Assembly (NCBI GenBank): GCA_001297265.1
Contig: LIHB01000033.1
Span: 1 to 64,000 of the forward strand
Direction of reading: 5' to 3'
From: Mycosphaerella arachidis
Lineage: Eukaryota; Ascomycota; Dothideomycetes; Mycosphaerellales; Mycosphaerellaceae
Length of the DNA: 64,000 nt
Shown here: positions 35,839-47,600 of the stretch, one piece after another
Layout of the letters: each line of letters starts with the position of its first letter
Numbering within the stretch: position 1 is the stretch's first letter
The notes under the pieces: generated by a model
Databases searched by the model: none
Seen by the model: the letters and a program-made list of their open reading frames with translations, nothing else
Told to the model about the DNA's origin: nothing
Translations under genes and position numbers: made by a program

Positions 35839-38608
35839 ATGAGCACCTCCACGCCTAGAACCTTGGTCTCACCGAAGGACGCCGGCACCTCCCCGACCAG
35901 CAACAGTCAGCCCAACGGCGCTGAGCAGCGCGACGACGAGGACGGGTGGAGTGGTGAGGAGGACGACGACGACGATGTCGGTGCCGGTGGCTCCCGCAAG
36001 CGAAAGCGGCCAATGAGCGTATCGTGCGAGTTGTGCAAGCAACGAAAGGTGTGTAACCAACCATCTATGCCATCAATGCCACGTTATGACCACACGTCGC
36101 GTGCTGACGACACCTCGTACAGGTGAAATGCGATCGTGGACAGCCGTCGTGTGGCTGGTGTCTGCGGAATGCGCAGGTCTGCGAGTACAGAGAGCGCAAG
36201 AAACCCGGTCTTCGCGCCGGGTATGGCAAGGAGCTCGAAGCACGTCTAGGTAAGGATTTCTTGCGTCTCTTGCTTGCCTGCATGAGCTTGAAAGCTGCCT
36301 TGAGCTCTCAATGCTTGCCAATGCCCTATTTGAGCAACTGGTACTGCCGCCCACGATTGCGGTCACGTGATTCATGGAGACAACTAAGATAGCACCTATC
36401 ATTATACCTGCACCGCACCACGCTGATTCACGTGAACAGACAAGCTCGAAGGAGTGCTGAGTCGCCAACAACACGTTCTTCAGCAGCTCGCCGCACATCT
36501 GAACACCAGTGCTCAGTCGACTGTCTCGCCTTCTTCCCAGCATGGAGGACACCAGACACAAGCTGCCCTGTTTATGCAGACTCCAGACATGTATCCTACA
36601 GCTACAGCGATACAATATAATCGCCTGCAGCAGCAGCAGCAACAGCAGCAACAACAAGCACAGAACAACGACATGAACCAGCATCATCAGTCTCACCAGA
36701 GTCAACCACAGCATCATCACCATGCCTCCCAGCTTTCCATACACTTACCGCCAATAACTAGTGGCGACGTGTATGCTCCTTCCAATCCACCTCTGGAGTC
36801 GCCGAGCTTAAACATCAGCAATGCGGCGACTCAAGACGGTGCGATGAAGGCAGTCTCGCAAGATAATGACTTCCCGCCATACGACCTTCTCTACGCTCTG
36901 ACAGACCTGTTCTTCAAGCACATCAATACCTGGTGTCCCATCCTACATCGGAGAAGCACATTAGACTCCTTGTTTGGCTCAAATACCCTTGAAGAAGCAG
37001 ACAGAATCTTGCTCCACGCCATTGTTGCTACTACCTTGCGTTTCTCAACAGATCCTAGGCTGGGTGATCAAGCCCGAGAGCGATATCATGCGACGTCGAA
37101 GCAGAAGGTACTACTGTACGGACTCGAAAATAGCTCGGTCAAGGCACTGCAGGCACTGGTCATTCTCGCGCTAGACATTGTAGGCAGTTCGAATGGACCG
37201 CCAGGCTGGAACCTTTTGGCATTGATCACGCGAAGTGTAGTGCAGCTAGGGCTCGCGGTGGAAACGACTTCGGCCTCTGTGGCGCCACTATTTCCATCAA
37301 TATATACTCTTCGTGCCATGGTTCTCCCGGAGCCGAAGTCGTTCATCGAAGATGAGAGTCGACGTCGGCTATTCTGGATGGTCTACCTTCTGGACAGATA
37401 TGGGACCATCGCGACAGCCTTCGAGTTTGCGCTCGACGATAAAGAGATTGACAGGAAGCTGCCATGCCGGGACGATCTATTCTCGCGCAACCAGCCTGTC
37501 GATACACGATGGTTCCAGACGACAGACGGAGAACAGCACTCGCTTAGCGAAATGAACCGCCCGGAGAACCTGGGATCCTTCAGCTACTACATCGAGATCA
37601 TAGGAATCCTGTCCGAGATACACCGCTTCTTGAAGAAACCAGTGGACATCAGTGCCCTCTCTGATGTGGAGCAATGGCAGCAGGAGTATCGGCAGCTCGA
37701 CAGCAAACTCAACGCATGGAAGTTCAGCCTTCCAAGCGAGTACGGCAATATGTCCCGTCTCTTCAACCCTAACGGTGGCAATAAGATCGTCAATTGCATC
37801 TGGATCATGCTCCATATCACCTACCACACGTAAGTCAGAGGCTCGATAGAGCCGACGTGCATGTCTTCACCGGTGATGGCCAGGCTAACGTAAGCTCAGA
37901 ACTGTGATTCGACTCCACTCCTCAGCCGCATATCCCACCACGCGATCACCCATCTTCACGCCCTCCTTCAGCGCGTCACAGCGATGTCACACCGCAGTCG
38001 AAGACATCTGCGCATTGTGTCAATACGTCAAGAACAACAACATGCTCACCAAGCTAGGGCCACCCTTCGCTTTCAGCTTGTGGGTCGCTGCACGACTGCT
38101 CCTTGTACACGGCTCCACCATTGACCACCAAGTCAATCCAGCTATTGTGCCTCTTGTTGAGACTCTGCATGAGATGGGTTACTATTGGAAGGTCGCGGAG
38201 CGCTATGCTACGCTTTTGCAAAGAGTCATGGATGAGTATAACGAAAGCGAACGTGCCCCTGTGGGTGCGAACGGAGTACGCGAGACTCCTTCGACTGTAA
38301 GAATCCTTGCGGATATGCGTCGCTGCGCCTACGATCTGGACTTTTTGATCAGCAGGCAGCCGAGACAATACTTTGGCAGTAAGCAGGTGAACTCGGTTAC
38401 TCCGGCGAGGACGCCTGCGCCGAATGAGTTGGAGTATCTGGATGTCTTTGACTTCTTCAATATGCCACGCTTACCATTCCAGGCCGCTGGAGAGGGTAGT
38501 GGTGGCAATGGTTCGAATGGGAACGGTGAGGGGACCGTGCCGGAGTATCAGACCTTTATGGATCAGGGTGTCGAGTACAAAAATGCCAACGATTGGCTTG
38601 TACAGTAG
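35839..38608 (+). CDS. Zn2Cys6 fungal-specific transcription factor
   Basis: Predicted 811-aa regulator in four exons: 35839-36048, 36123-36249, 36440-37829 and 37900-38608. Introns are 74, 190 and 70 nt and all close in frame. After an acidic Asp/Glu run and the basic RKRKRP, the binuclear zinc cluster has Cys63, 66, 73, 80, 83 and 90, a perfect C-x2-C-x6-C-x6-C-x2-C-x6-C. Intron 1 splits it after CKQRK. A coiled-coil linker (KELEARLDKLEGVLSRQQHV) spans intron 2. A polyglutamine tract encoded at about 36628-36660 and a Gln/His-rich stretch follow. The fungal_trans middle homology region starts near PYDLLYALTDLFFKHINTWC and includes DESRRRLFWMVYLLDR. Its divergent position beside L-rhamnonate dehydratase makes it a candidate regulator of that gene, as TRC1 sits with the LRA genes in Scheffersomyces stipitis. 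Direct orthology is not claimed. Confidence 0.92.
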
Positions 38609-40300
38609 TGATAAGCATAATATAATAGGGTGTGAACGTTGTGGTACTTGGAAGATGATTCAATCGATTGAAAGGAAGCGAGCTCCGAAGAATGGTTGCA
38701 GTCTTTCGCAACATTCGACCGTCTTCCATCCTGAGTGATCGCGCGTCCAAATTGCAGGCTTTGCAGACCACGCGTTCCACATCCATTCAAGTAGCGAACT
38801 GTAACGGCAACCATTAACCTCGCCAGGTAGATGTGATTGTTGCTGCAAGACTTTGTCCTTTCGCTAGCACCACCATCGAGCCACCAGACACGACACAACT
38901 GGCAGACCACGACCTGCAATAACAACGCCACCTTCAGTCTTATACCGCGGGTCCTAACTCCGCAGGAAGAATTACGGGGTAGACAAATGGCTCACGCTGC
39001 TAACACAATTGGCAATAGCGATCAGCGCCGCTCGCTTTATTGAAGGCCGTAGGACGACTTTCATCTCGTATGAGATTTGTACCTTGAGACCCACGAACGG
39101 TCCAGAGCAGGGAAGGACGCCTATTACATAGCGGATCGCCACATGGAGCGTGGGCAACGTGAGGACAGGATCTACCTCCTCCCAAGGAGGTATACTAGGA
39201 GCGTCTAAGCTCGCTCAGGTAAGCTTGAGTCGTAACACAGTCAACCAATAACGTGATATATACGGCTATTCCGAAGCGAAAGACGTAGTCAACAATTAAG
39301 GTGAGAGCGCGTCGGACGGAACGAAAAGTCCGAATGCACGCGGTATTCTTGCAAGCGTTCTAACAAGCTCGTGTCTGATTTGAGGGAGGCGTAAATCAAT
39401 TCCAACACAATAGATGTATGGGTGTTGCATGCTGTAAAGACCGTAATGACCGCCCCGGCGCGTACGACTACCACATCGGACAGACACATTCTGAGTCTCA
39501 TCAATCCAGCTAGCATGCGGGAGCATAGGCTCCTCCCTCTTCTGTATAATAAAATGTCGCCGCTTGCGCTATCGACGGCTGCTCTATCCTTCAGTACTGG
39601 GGTTCGAATCACTAGAGCTTCTGCTTATCACATCACTGTCAGCGAATATTCGTGCCGATAGCAGATGGTTGCATGTGTTTACCGCAGGCAACGAGAGCCA
39701 TGGCGACCCAAATCAGTCTGGAGAATTGGATTGTCTTGAGCGCTGGTGTGAATTTTGATAGATTACTTGTGGGATTGTTACGTCGACATTCTTTACGGGT
39801 GCTGGAAGAAGAGCCCCATTGTATGTCTTTCTGACATTATTTCTGCAACCCTCCGTGGATCTCTGGGCCAATCAAATTAGTCAAGAACGCTTTGCACGGC
39901 CATATTCGCTGAATGTTCACCTTGCACCACAATTCTACGCACATATTGTCGGTAGAATTTGTCAGAAAGATATATCTAAACGTGTTGTCGCCACTCGTCT
40001 GACGGGTGACAGGCCTTGCTGTCAACGACTACCAGGCAAGCTGGCCTCACTGCTAAAAGCTCTCCACTCACTTACGCGCTTCATAGCCCGAGCATTTGAG
40101 ATTGGGTTTACTCCCTCAACGTTGCCCAACGTTATGATTCTGGGAAAGAAGCGACGTGCGAGCGTAGAGGCTATAGCCTCGATAGGGTGAGCAATCGAGC
40201 GGGTTGCTAGGCCAAAGGCGAGCGATACTCAACTTGCAAGTCGTTGTTGCGCCTCGGAGAGGGCACATCGGTGGGGCCTCTAGCCTTGCCTCGTGGAGAA

Positions 40301-40317
40301 CCCCCCCCCCCCCCCCC
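40301..40317. repeat. Poly-C run (17 C)
   Basis: Uninterrupted homopolymer of 17 cytosines followed by ACATACACTCACACACAG, in intergenic DNA. Confidence 0.95.
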
Positions 40318-41330
40318 ACATACACTCACACACAGCACCTACCCGTTGCCGGCTCGAAATCGCGGAAAAAAAGAGATGCTAAGGGGGCTTTCGAGGCGTA
40401 GTGTTCGGTACCTCGAAAAAGTTGGTCAATCGTTGGGCGAGGAGAGGGCCGACTATGTCAATGAGATTTCGAAATAGGCCACCTGTGAAAACATGAACAT
40501 GAGTGTTGCACGGGCCTGAAGTGTGGGCTCGCTCTGGCTTTGTGTAAGTGGACACGAAATGGCTGAGAAATGCTTGATTTTGCCGCCTATCTTTCGAAAA
40601 GAGCCAACACCCTTCTTCTGCAGCGTAGCAAGAAGGTCAAGTTCGGCCCTTCGTAGATTTCCACACCCAGCAAACATGCGTGCGATGGGAAGATTTCACG
40701 GCCATGACAACGCAGACAATGAACCCGAGATGATGTAAGCACCACACTGTACAGCGAGCCATGTTCGCATGGGCGATTATTAATACATCTCTTGCTGCTT
40801 CTTAGGAAATCAAAGATAAGATGAAGAATATGAGCAGGCCTGAGGGCGCTGGCCAGCGCTCTACGCCTCCAGTGGGATGGGAAATTTTCAAGCAGGCCGC
40901 CGAATGGCGCCACAAGATGAAAGAACAGGGAGTGGATGCCAAGAAGGGCCGCTAAGAGCTTGTCTACTCCATGGCGCGACTGGAGTTGCGCGTGCTGGAA
41001 GCCTATTGAGCATGATAGTCACATGCCAGTAGCCAGGTCTAGCAATCCTTGAAATCCTGGAAACGTACCTCAAAGACCATCCAGAAGCATGGCCTCGAAG
41101 CTTGCGAAGAGGATCCGGGATGCCCTATAGTCATTGGCCTATGGGCGTAGGTACTTGATCTTTCGAATCGGCTTACTATATCACCTGTTCTTTGACTCCA
41201 TGCACCGCATGTAGCGCCGTGCGACGAAGCTTCCAGGAGCTCAATGGAGGCCAGCGAATTGTCAGATCGTCGTTGTATAGGCTTTATTAGTGATTCCTCT
41301 CCAACCATGTTCTACAACCAATACTGGGTA

Positions 41331-41356
41331 TCATCATCATCATCATCATCATCATC
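41331..41356. repeat. (ATC)n microsatellite
   Basis: Eight to nine tandem ATC units 50-80 bp beyond the stop of the Yen1-like gene, in its probable 3' UTR. Confidence 0.9.
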
Positions 41357-41409
41357 CTACCACTCCCAAACGCCGACGCTGAGATCAAAATAAAAGACCA
41401 TAGTCACGC

Positions 41410-44255
41410 TCAAGCACCCGTCAGATCCAATACCTCCACACTACTCTTTCTCCAACCCGTGACTTTGGCCCTACCTTTGCTCCTGCTCCAGCCACTTCCG
41501 TCTTCAGTCATATCAACAGCCTCGACGTCGACCTCTTTCCACGAACCCTCTAGACTGGCACGAAGCTGGATTCGTTTCTTCTTGGCTTCTTTCTGGCGAG
41601 GCGAGCGGCGTACTCCAGAATTTTGGCTAGAAGATGATGGCGGTCGCGATGAAGCGGCTTTTGTTCGGCAGATCTTCGAGACTGCCTGCTTGGGTGGTGG
41701 CAAGTCTGCGAGCGTCGCCAAGACCTTCTTCGGCGACAGGCACGTCGGAAGTGAAGCATCTGGCCGAGGTGCCGGTATTGCAGATGTACTTCCAAGAGCC
41801 CTAGTCATGGCCGGCGAGGACTCTGTGAGATCGAGAGCCTCCATCGTGTCGGGCCGTACATCCGCCTGCGATGGATTGAAGTCGAGGAGGTCCAGGGTCG
41901 AGGGCGGCGAGGGAGGAGTTGGTAGAGCCATATCGTCATCTCTTCCCTGCACAGGTGCCGTCTGACATCGCTTCAATGGCGCCTTTTTCCTTCGCTTCGT
42001 GACCGAATTTGGCAGCTTTCCTGGCGAGTACATTGGATCATCGGCGGCAAGATCCAGCAGATCACTTCCCAGCAGAGTTATAGACCGCGGTAGAATTTGC
42101 GTTGTGGCTCGGAGTGGCAACGCTTTCACTGGCGATGGCGAGATGAGGTCGATGAAGTCTAATTGTTTTCGCGGCGATGGCGAGAAATAGGAATCGATCG
42201 TCCTTTGGCTCAAAGCTGGCGACGTCGCCTCATCCGAGGGCCTCTTACGGCGCTGCGGTGTCTTCTGCGGATCTGCCTGCTCCTTTGCTTTGGCTGTAGT
42301 CTTCGTAGTGGTTCTGGCTTTGGCTAATGCCTGCGTCGTGAAAGGTGCAAACGGGCGAACACGATCAACCGGCAGTACCGCCAGTCGGCTTGCTCTAGGT
42401 GTTTCATCATCGTCCTCTGGAGGATCTAATCGCTTCAACACGCTGGGCGACAACTGGGTAGGCCTTATGAAGCTCGATACCTTCGCTACTACATCGTCCG
42501 CATGATCTTCGTCATCTTTCGGGTCCATCTTCGACTTCTTGACACGAGCGTTAGCACCTGTCTTGTTCGCTTGTAGCGGCGCTCGGTCTTCTTGTGAGCT
42601 CACGATGTCTACATCCTGCTGCGAGGATTTCTTCACGGTGGTGAAAGCAGCCATGGGAAGCTGTGAAGGACCGGCGGTCTTCTTCTTTCTTGTTGTCTTC
42701 TTGGCATGGACATTAATTTCACCAGCCGTCGCTGCTCGCGCTTTTCGCCGTGCCTTGAACAGCTCTTTTGGATCTCGTAGACTGGCTTCGTAGTCTTCCA
42801 CCGCCAAAGGACATCCTAGCTTCAAAAAGCTGTGCATCATCCAGATTTTCTCGGGTTGGTCAGGCTCGTAAGGTCTGGCGACCCTCTTTTTGGTAGGTGA
42901 CGTTGGAGCATCGTCTCCATCCGCCGTGCTATTAGGTATCGGCGCGAATTCGCTCTCGACATCGCTCGGGTCTTCGGCACCACCGGCCGCCAGAAATTCG
43001 TCGTCTTCATCTTCAGTGCTGAGATCGATCGGGACCAGATTCATCGGAATGAACGACATTCGATACTCCAATTCTGCGTCCGTCGTCTTATGGTTCCGCT
43101 TGCCGTGAATTGAGACGATGAAGTCTTGCTCTTGTACAGCTTGAGCTTCCTGACTGAGTTGAACTCCATCACTTCTTAGTCGCATTTCGCGTACAAGCAT
43201 GGCAGGTGCGAGGTTCCGGATGAACTTCTTCGCTCCACCCAAGCATCTCCAGTCGAAAGCATCCGCGGCGAAAGAGCGCAGCGCAGGAAAATCGATCGGC
43301 TGATCCCACTGTAGACTGTTTCGCACTCTCTCCAGCTTGTCTCGCGTCGATATACACGGATGCGTATAGTAGCCAAGCACTTCCTGGTTGGGAAAGTCGT
43401 CTGGTATGACCAGCTTCGAATTCTTCCTCGAAAAGTATTTCGCCTCATTGGTGACGATCTGGTGTTGCAATCGCTCCCTCCATGCTTTCAGTCCTTCTTG
43501 ATCTTTCTTCCTCGCCACTTCACACAAGTCTCTCCCGAATCCTGCTCGTGCTGCGTCGCACGCCAGCTTTGGTCCACAGCCCGGGATGCCCTCTGTGATG
43601 TAGTCACCACCGCTCATGAGCGCGACCAGTATCATACCTTCTCTATCCATGCCACATTTTTCTTTCGTTTCTTGAGCTCGGTAGATATTGACATGCGTAG
43701 GCACCTTACTTGTTCCTTCCGAGCTCCAATTCTTCAAGGTGACCCCACTGCCAAACATCAGAGTATCAACATCCTCACTCAGCACAGCATCAACCACGCC
43801 CTCTCTTTGCAGCAGTGCGCATTCTGCCTCGGCCTCTCCTGGGGCAACATGCCATGGGAAACCGAACTGCTTCAGCAACTGCTTGGCCAGGAACTCTGGC
43901 ACTGATGCGACACGCACCCCGGGACCGCCGACCTTTTTGTTGCGCTTGAAAGCCGGCTTGTTCGGTCCGTCGAAGACGAACAGAGGGTGGATGTTGAGGG
44001 ACAGAAGTCGGAGGAGTCGATAGTAGAAGGTCCGTAGGGCAGGATTGGAGCCACCCTTTGAAGCGAGGATTTGGAACAGCCAGATGGATATGTCGATCGC
44101 CAGTCGGAAAGGTCGAGTGTGGGCGATCAAATGGTCGGAGGACAGTTTGACGAGTGACACTCGCTGGCCAGGACCGATCTCTTTGAAGATGCTATGGGAC
44201 TGTGTCAGTGGTGGCGACGGTGTGGTGAGGTATGCCCCTACCCATGGATACCCAT
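41410..44255 (-). CDS. YEN1: Holliday-junction resolvase, Yen1/GEN1-type XPG-family nuclease
   Basis: Predicted 931-aa nuclease. Exon 1 is only 14 nt (44255-44242, MGIHG with the last codon split). The intron is 44241-44192 (50 nt, donor GTAGGG, acceptor CATAG) and exon 2 44191-41410; the frame is exact. Without the tiny exon the reading frame would start MALHSRS and lack the invariant N-terminal MGI of this family. XPG N and I regions are clear: LAIDISIWL (Asp38), FVFDGP (Asp79), APGEAEAE (Glu124, Glu126), LSEDVDTLMFG (Asp145, Asp147) and LMSGGDY (Asp201). A helix-hairpin-helix and chromodomain-like region follow. The C-terminal half is disordered with many SP/TP sites and Lys/Arg runs. Yeast Yen1 cuts four-way junctions symmetrically in the nucleus and is held off by CDK phosphorylation. 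The SP-rich tail is consistent with that, by inference. Confidence 0.9.
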
Positions 44256-44575
44256 AGCGGCTCCGCGAGTGCAGAGCCAAGCGTGGCAGATATGTGTGCT
44301 ATAGAGCCATTGTCAACGTTCAATATGTGTGTCTCAAGATCGAGAAGTGGTGTGTGAGTCTCCAGACCAACGAAGTGAACTCGCGGGCCGTTACTGTAGC
44401 AACCAGGCGGAACGGATTCACGTGGCGCCCACCATCGCGTCGGGACGGACCCTGTCAGAATGCCGATAGCCTGTAACATCACAACGCATCGAGAGCGAGA
44501 ATTTATATATGAAAGCGGCGGCAGAGACGATGGACATACGGCGGCGTTGATATCGGCATACGCGACGACGACGAC

Positions 44576-44607
<32 letters not shown>

Positions 44608-44635
44608 AGAAGAAGAGAAGCCCTTGCACACGATC
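44256..44635. promoter_or_regulatory. Divergent promoter between the Yen1-like and AT-hook genes, with (GAC)n/(GAA)n tract
   Basis: A 380-bp shared upstream region. Next to the AT-hook start it holds GAC repeats (about 44563-44575) and a long GAA tract (about 44575-44619), purine-rich on the plus strand. The start codon lies 17 bp after the tract, so it is probably in the leader of the AT-hook mRNA. Confidence 0.6.
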
Positions 44636-47600
44636 ATGGCACGACACAGCGACGTACGAACCTCCCAAATGCCGTCCAGCAGAGCCTCGTCGCCAGATCC
44701 TCTCGAGGCGCCGACTTCACCAGTGGGACGACACTCGCCCGATAAGCGACAGAGTAGTATGAAGCGGTCGCCGTCGCCGCGCAAAGTTGGTCGACCTCGA
44801 ATCCACGCGACACCTAGCAAATCCGTCATACTTGAGACCCCAGGCGCGGGAGACGCGAGTCCGTGGCGCATCAAGGTAACAGTGGAAGCCGAGCCGCGTG
44901 ACGGCAGTCCGGGGAAGCGCATCACGCGGACGACAACCGTCCCGCTGAAGGGCGGTAGCGATGGCGTCAGCAAGAGATCGAGTAGTCCTACCAAGCGGGC
45001 ATCGCCCAGGAAAGGCACTTCTGCTGAGGGGAAGAAGCCGGTGCGGAAACGCAAAGGAACACCGATCCGGGACGCGAGACCTGCTAGACCGCCACCTGAG
45101 GTCAAGACGACACCGGATGTAGAGGAGGCCCTCAAACCACCATCGCACTCTCCAGCCAGACGAGCTTCCGGCAGACTGGCACGACTGAGTGGTAGCCCGG
45201 GTTCTGCCCGATTTAAGCGATTGAGCTATGCGCGAGAAGAGCTGGATCAGGCATTACAGGCTGCAGTGGCCATGTCCGATGATGTACCGAGATGCAATCC
45301 GCCAGGCGACAAGACTGTCTCCATGAACGAGGACTTTAGCATGATCTCGGTGGATTCTCTGCAAGCTACCAAGGAGCATGGCATATCTAACAGTATGAGG
45401 AGTGTGCCTGGGGGCGAGCAGTCTGCAGCAACAGTCTCGTATATGGCTTCTTCTCCACCGAAACCGCAGTACCCGGACCTGTCGAGTAAAGCTAATATGG
45501 CTAGATATCGTCTTGGACAGTCTGCTATGGCGCCCTATGATTCGATCCGTGGCAATTCGAGTGCATCCACAAGAGAAGTCCCTTCTTCGCAGGTCAAGCC
45601 GTCTTATAAGGCACAACAGCAGAACCGAAAAATGAGCAACGAAGAACAATGGCAACGAGAACGTGATTCTGTCAGTCGTCAGATACAGTCTGCGCCGCAG
45701 GAAGACGTGGTGGTAATTGAAGACGAAGCTGAACACGATGACGAGCATGGCGAAGGAATGGTCGATGAAGAAGATCCGCCCATGAATGATGGTGTAGTTG
45801 ACGAAGATCTCTGGCAGACAGAGGCATCCCGTGAAGTGGAGGCAAGCATGCGGGACAGTCGAAGATCTTTGCCAAAACACAGTCGAATACCTGGCCACCC
45901 GCAAGAACGCGAACCACAACTCCAAGATTTGTTTGCCGATCAACCGTTGAGACCGGCACGGGCCAAGATACCACGGACATGGCGCCGGTCTTCTGGTCTG
46001 GACTTTGAATACGTCGACTCTCCAGCCCATGAGCCTGTTGTGGAAAACGTTGAGCATACAGCCGAGAGAAGGAATTCTACCGATGGCAGCGGCGTACTCA
46101 CTCCGCCCGAGACTGAAAGCGACGAGGACGAAGGAGAGCAGATCCAGGATGCGCAAGAGGGAGACGAGGATGAAGAAGACCAAGAAAGTGACTTTGAGCC
46201 AGATGCTGAGGCGACCAGGATGCATGGTTCAGACGTGGTCGCTCAGGAGGCACATGGTCCTGATGTTGAAGCGGAACATGAAGACGATGTCATGTCCGAC
46301 GGCAGCGTCAGTCCCGATGGCGAAGACACAGGCAACTTCTTTGCAAAGAATTTGCCCCAGGTCTACGGGTCACAGGAGCCACCAAAACGGAGAGAACGAC
46401 CAACCCGCAAGCCGAGCATGAACTTGACTGAGCTGCTCAACTTGGACGACGCGAATAGTCCATTGAAGCCTGCAACGGCCGGGCCAAGACGACCTATACT
46501 GAATGACTCCGGCGAAGCCACGGGCAGCTCATCTTCGCATAAGAAGCCAAGCCTTCCGCAAGCACGCCGTGTGGATAGTGCTATCAACAATAGCAGTAGC
46601 CTCGCGGAGAGCTCTTCCAAACCAATCAGTAGTCCTCTGAGGAAGAGCCTGTTGCGAAGCAGTAAAATGTACGCCAGTCCGAATGCAGCGGAGAAGAAAG
46701 GGCTGCGACCGGAGCTCTCACCTGGCATGCCCGCGAACCTCGGACGCCCCCGTTCTGGCTTCTTTGAGAAGGATCGCGAGGAGCATGCCGCAGACAGCTT
46801 CGAGGGAAAGACGAGCGATCAGCAGCAATTGCTGCAAGAGGCCAGGGCCATTAGCCGAACGCATCTACAGTACATTCAAGATTATGCTCGCGAGTACAGC
46901 AACGGTCAGGAGATGATGATGTCAGACGCTGAGCACCGTGATCATCCAAGAGACAAGGGCAAGCTGCCACAGGTGCGGCCAGAGGACGACTTCGAGGAGT
47001 CAAAAGAGGAGTATGAGACCGATGTCCATGAGCCGAGCAAAAGCTACGAAGAGCGTCTGAACTTGGAGTCTCCGGGAAAGGTCAAGGTAAACTTCAACGA
47101 CTCTCAAACCACGTCCTTGCTAGCACCTACTCGGCGCTACCCTCCCCTCTTCGACCAGCCGGCAACACCTCGACAGCCTGTCACGCAGAGACAGCAGGTC
47201 GCCCAACAAGACTCTCCTCAAACAAAAACCCTAGTAGCGAAAAAGCCCACCACTACCACCACGACGGCGTCGGCCCAGAACGGCATTTTCAGCCGCCTCA
47301 CCTCAACCTTCTGGTCTGCGATCACACATCCCGTCGCCCCCGTTATAGACCCTCAAACACAAACACAGCCACAGCACAAACCTGAAAGCCTCGAAGCACA
47401 CTTTCCGCCCTCCCTCCGCGCCCAGCTCCGCGAACGCTACGGCGTAATCCACGATCGCTTCCCCTGGACAATGCATCACATGCGCACACTCCACCGCATG
47501 CTCAACTCCCTCGCTTCCGGCCGCTCCGACACTCTTATTTCTAAGTCCGGAACCCTCCCAGGCCCTCTCGCGCGCCTGGCAAACAGATACCTCACTTCCG

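Larger units (their letters stand above)
38609..41409. other. Intergenic 2.8 kb, no supported gene
   Basis: No frame on either strand shows a family motif. A 44-codon plus-strand frame at 40821-40955 (MKNMSRPEGAGQRSTPPVGW, then basic residues) has protein-like composition but no clear upstream exon. Simple repeats are listed separately. Confidence 0.4.

Noticed and set aside
39590..39620. B-box-like GGTTCGAATCA
   Set aside because: The flanking T-stem does not pair and no A box is found at the right distance.
40821..40955. 44-codon small ORF starting MKNMSRPEGAGQ
   Set aside because: Protein-like composition, but no matching upstream exon in frame and no family; mentioned only within the intergenic entry.
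45254..46225. 323-codon minus-strand frame
   Set aside because: Antisense shadow of the AT-hook protein's acidic coding region.
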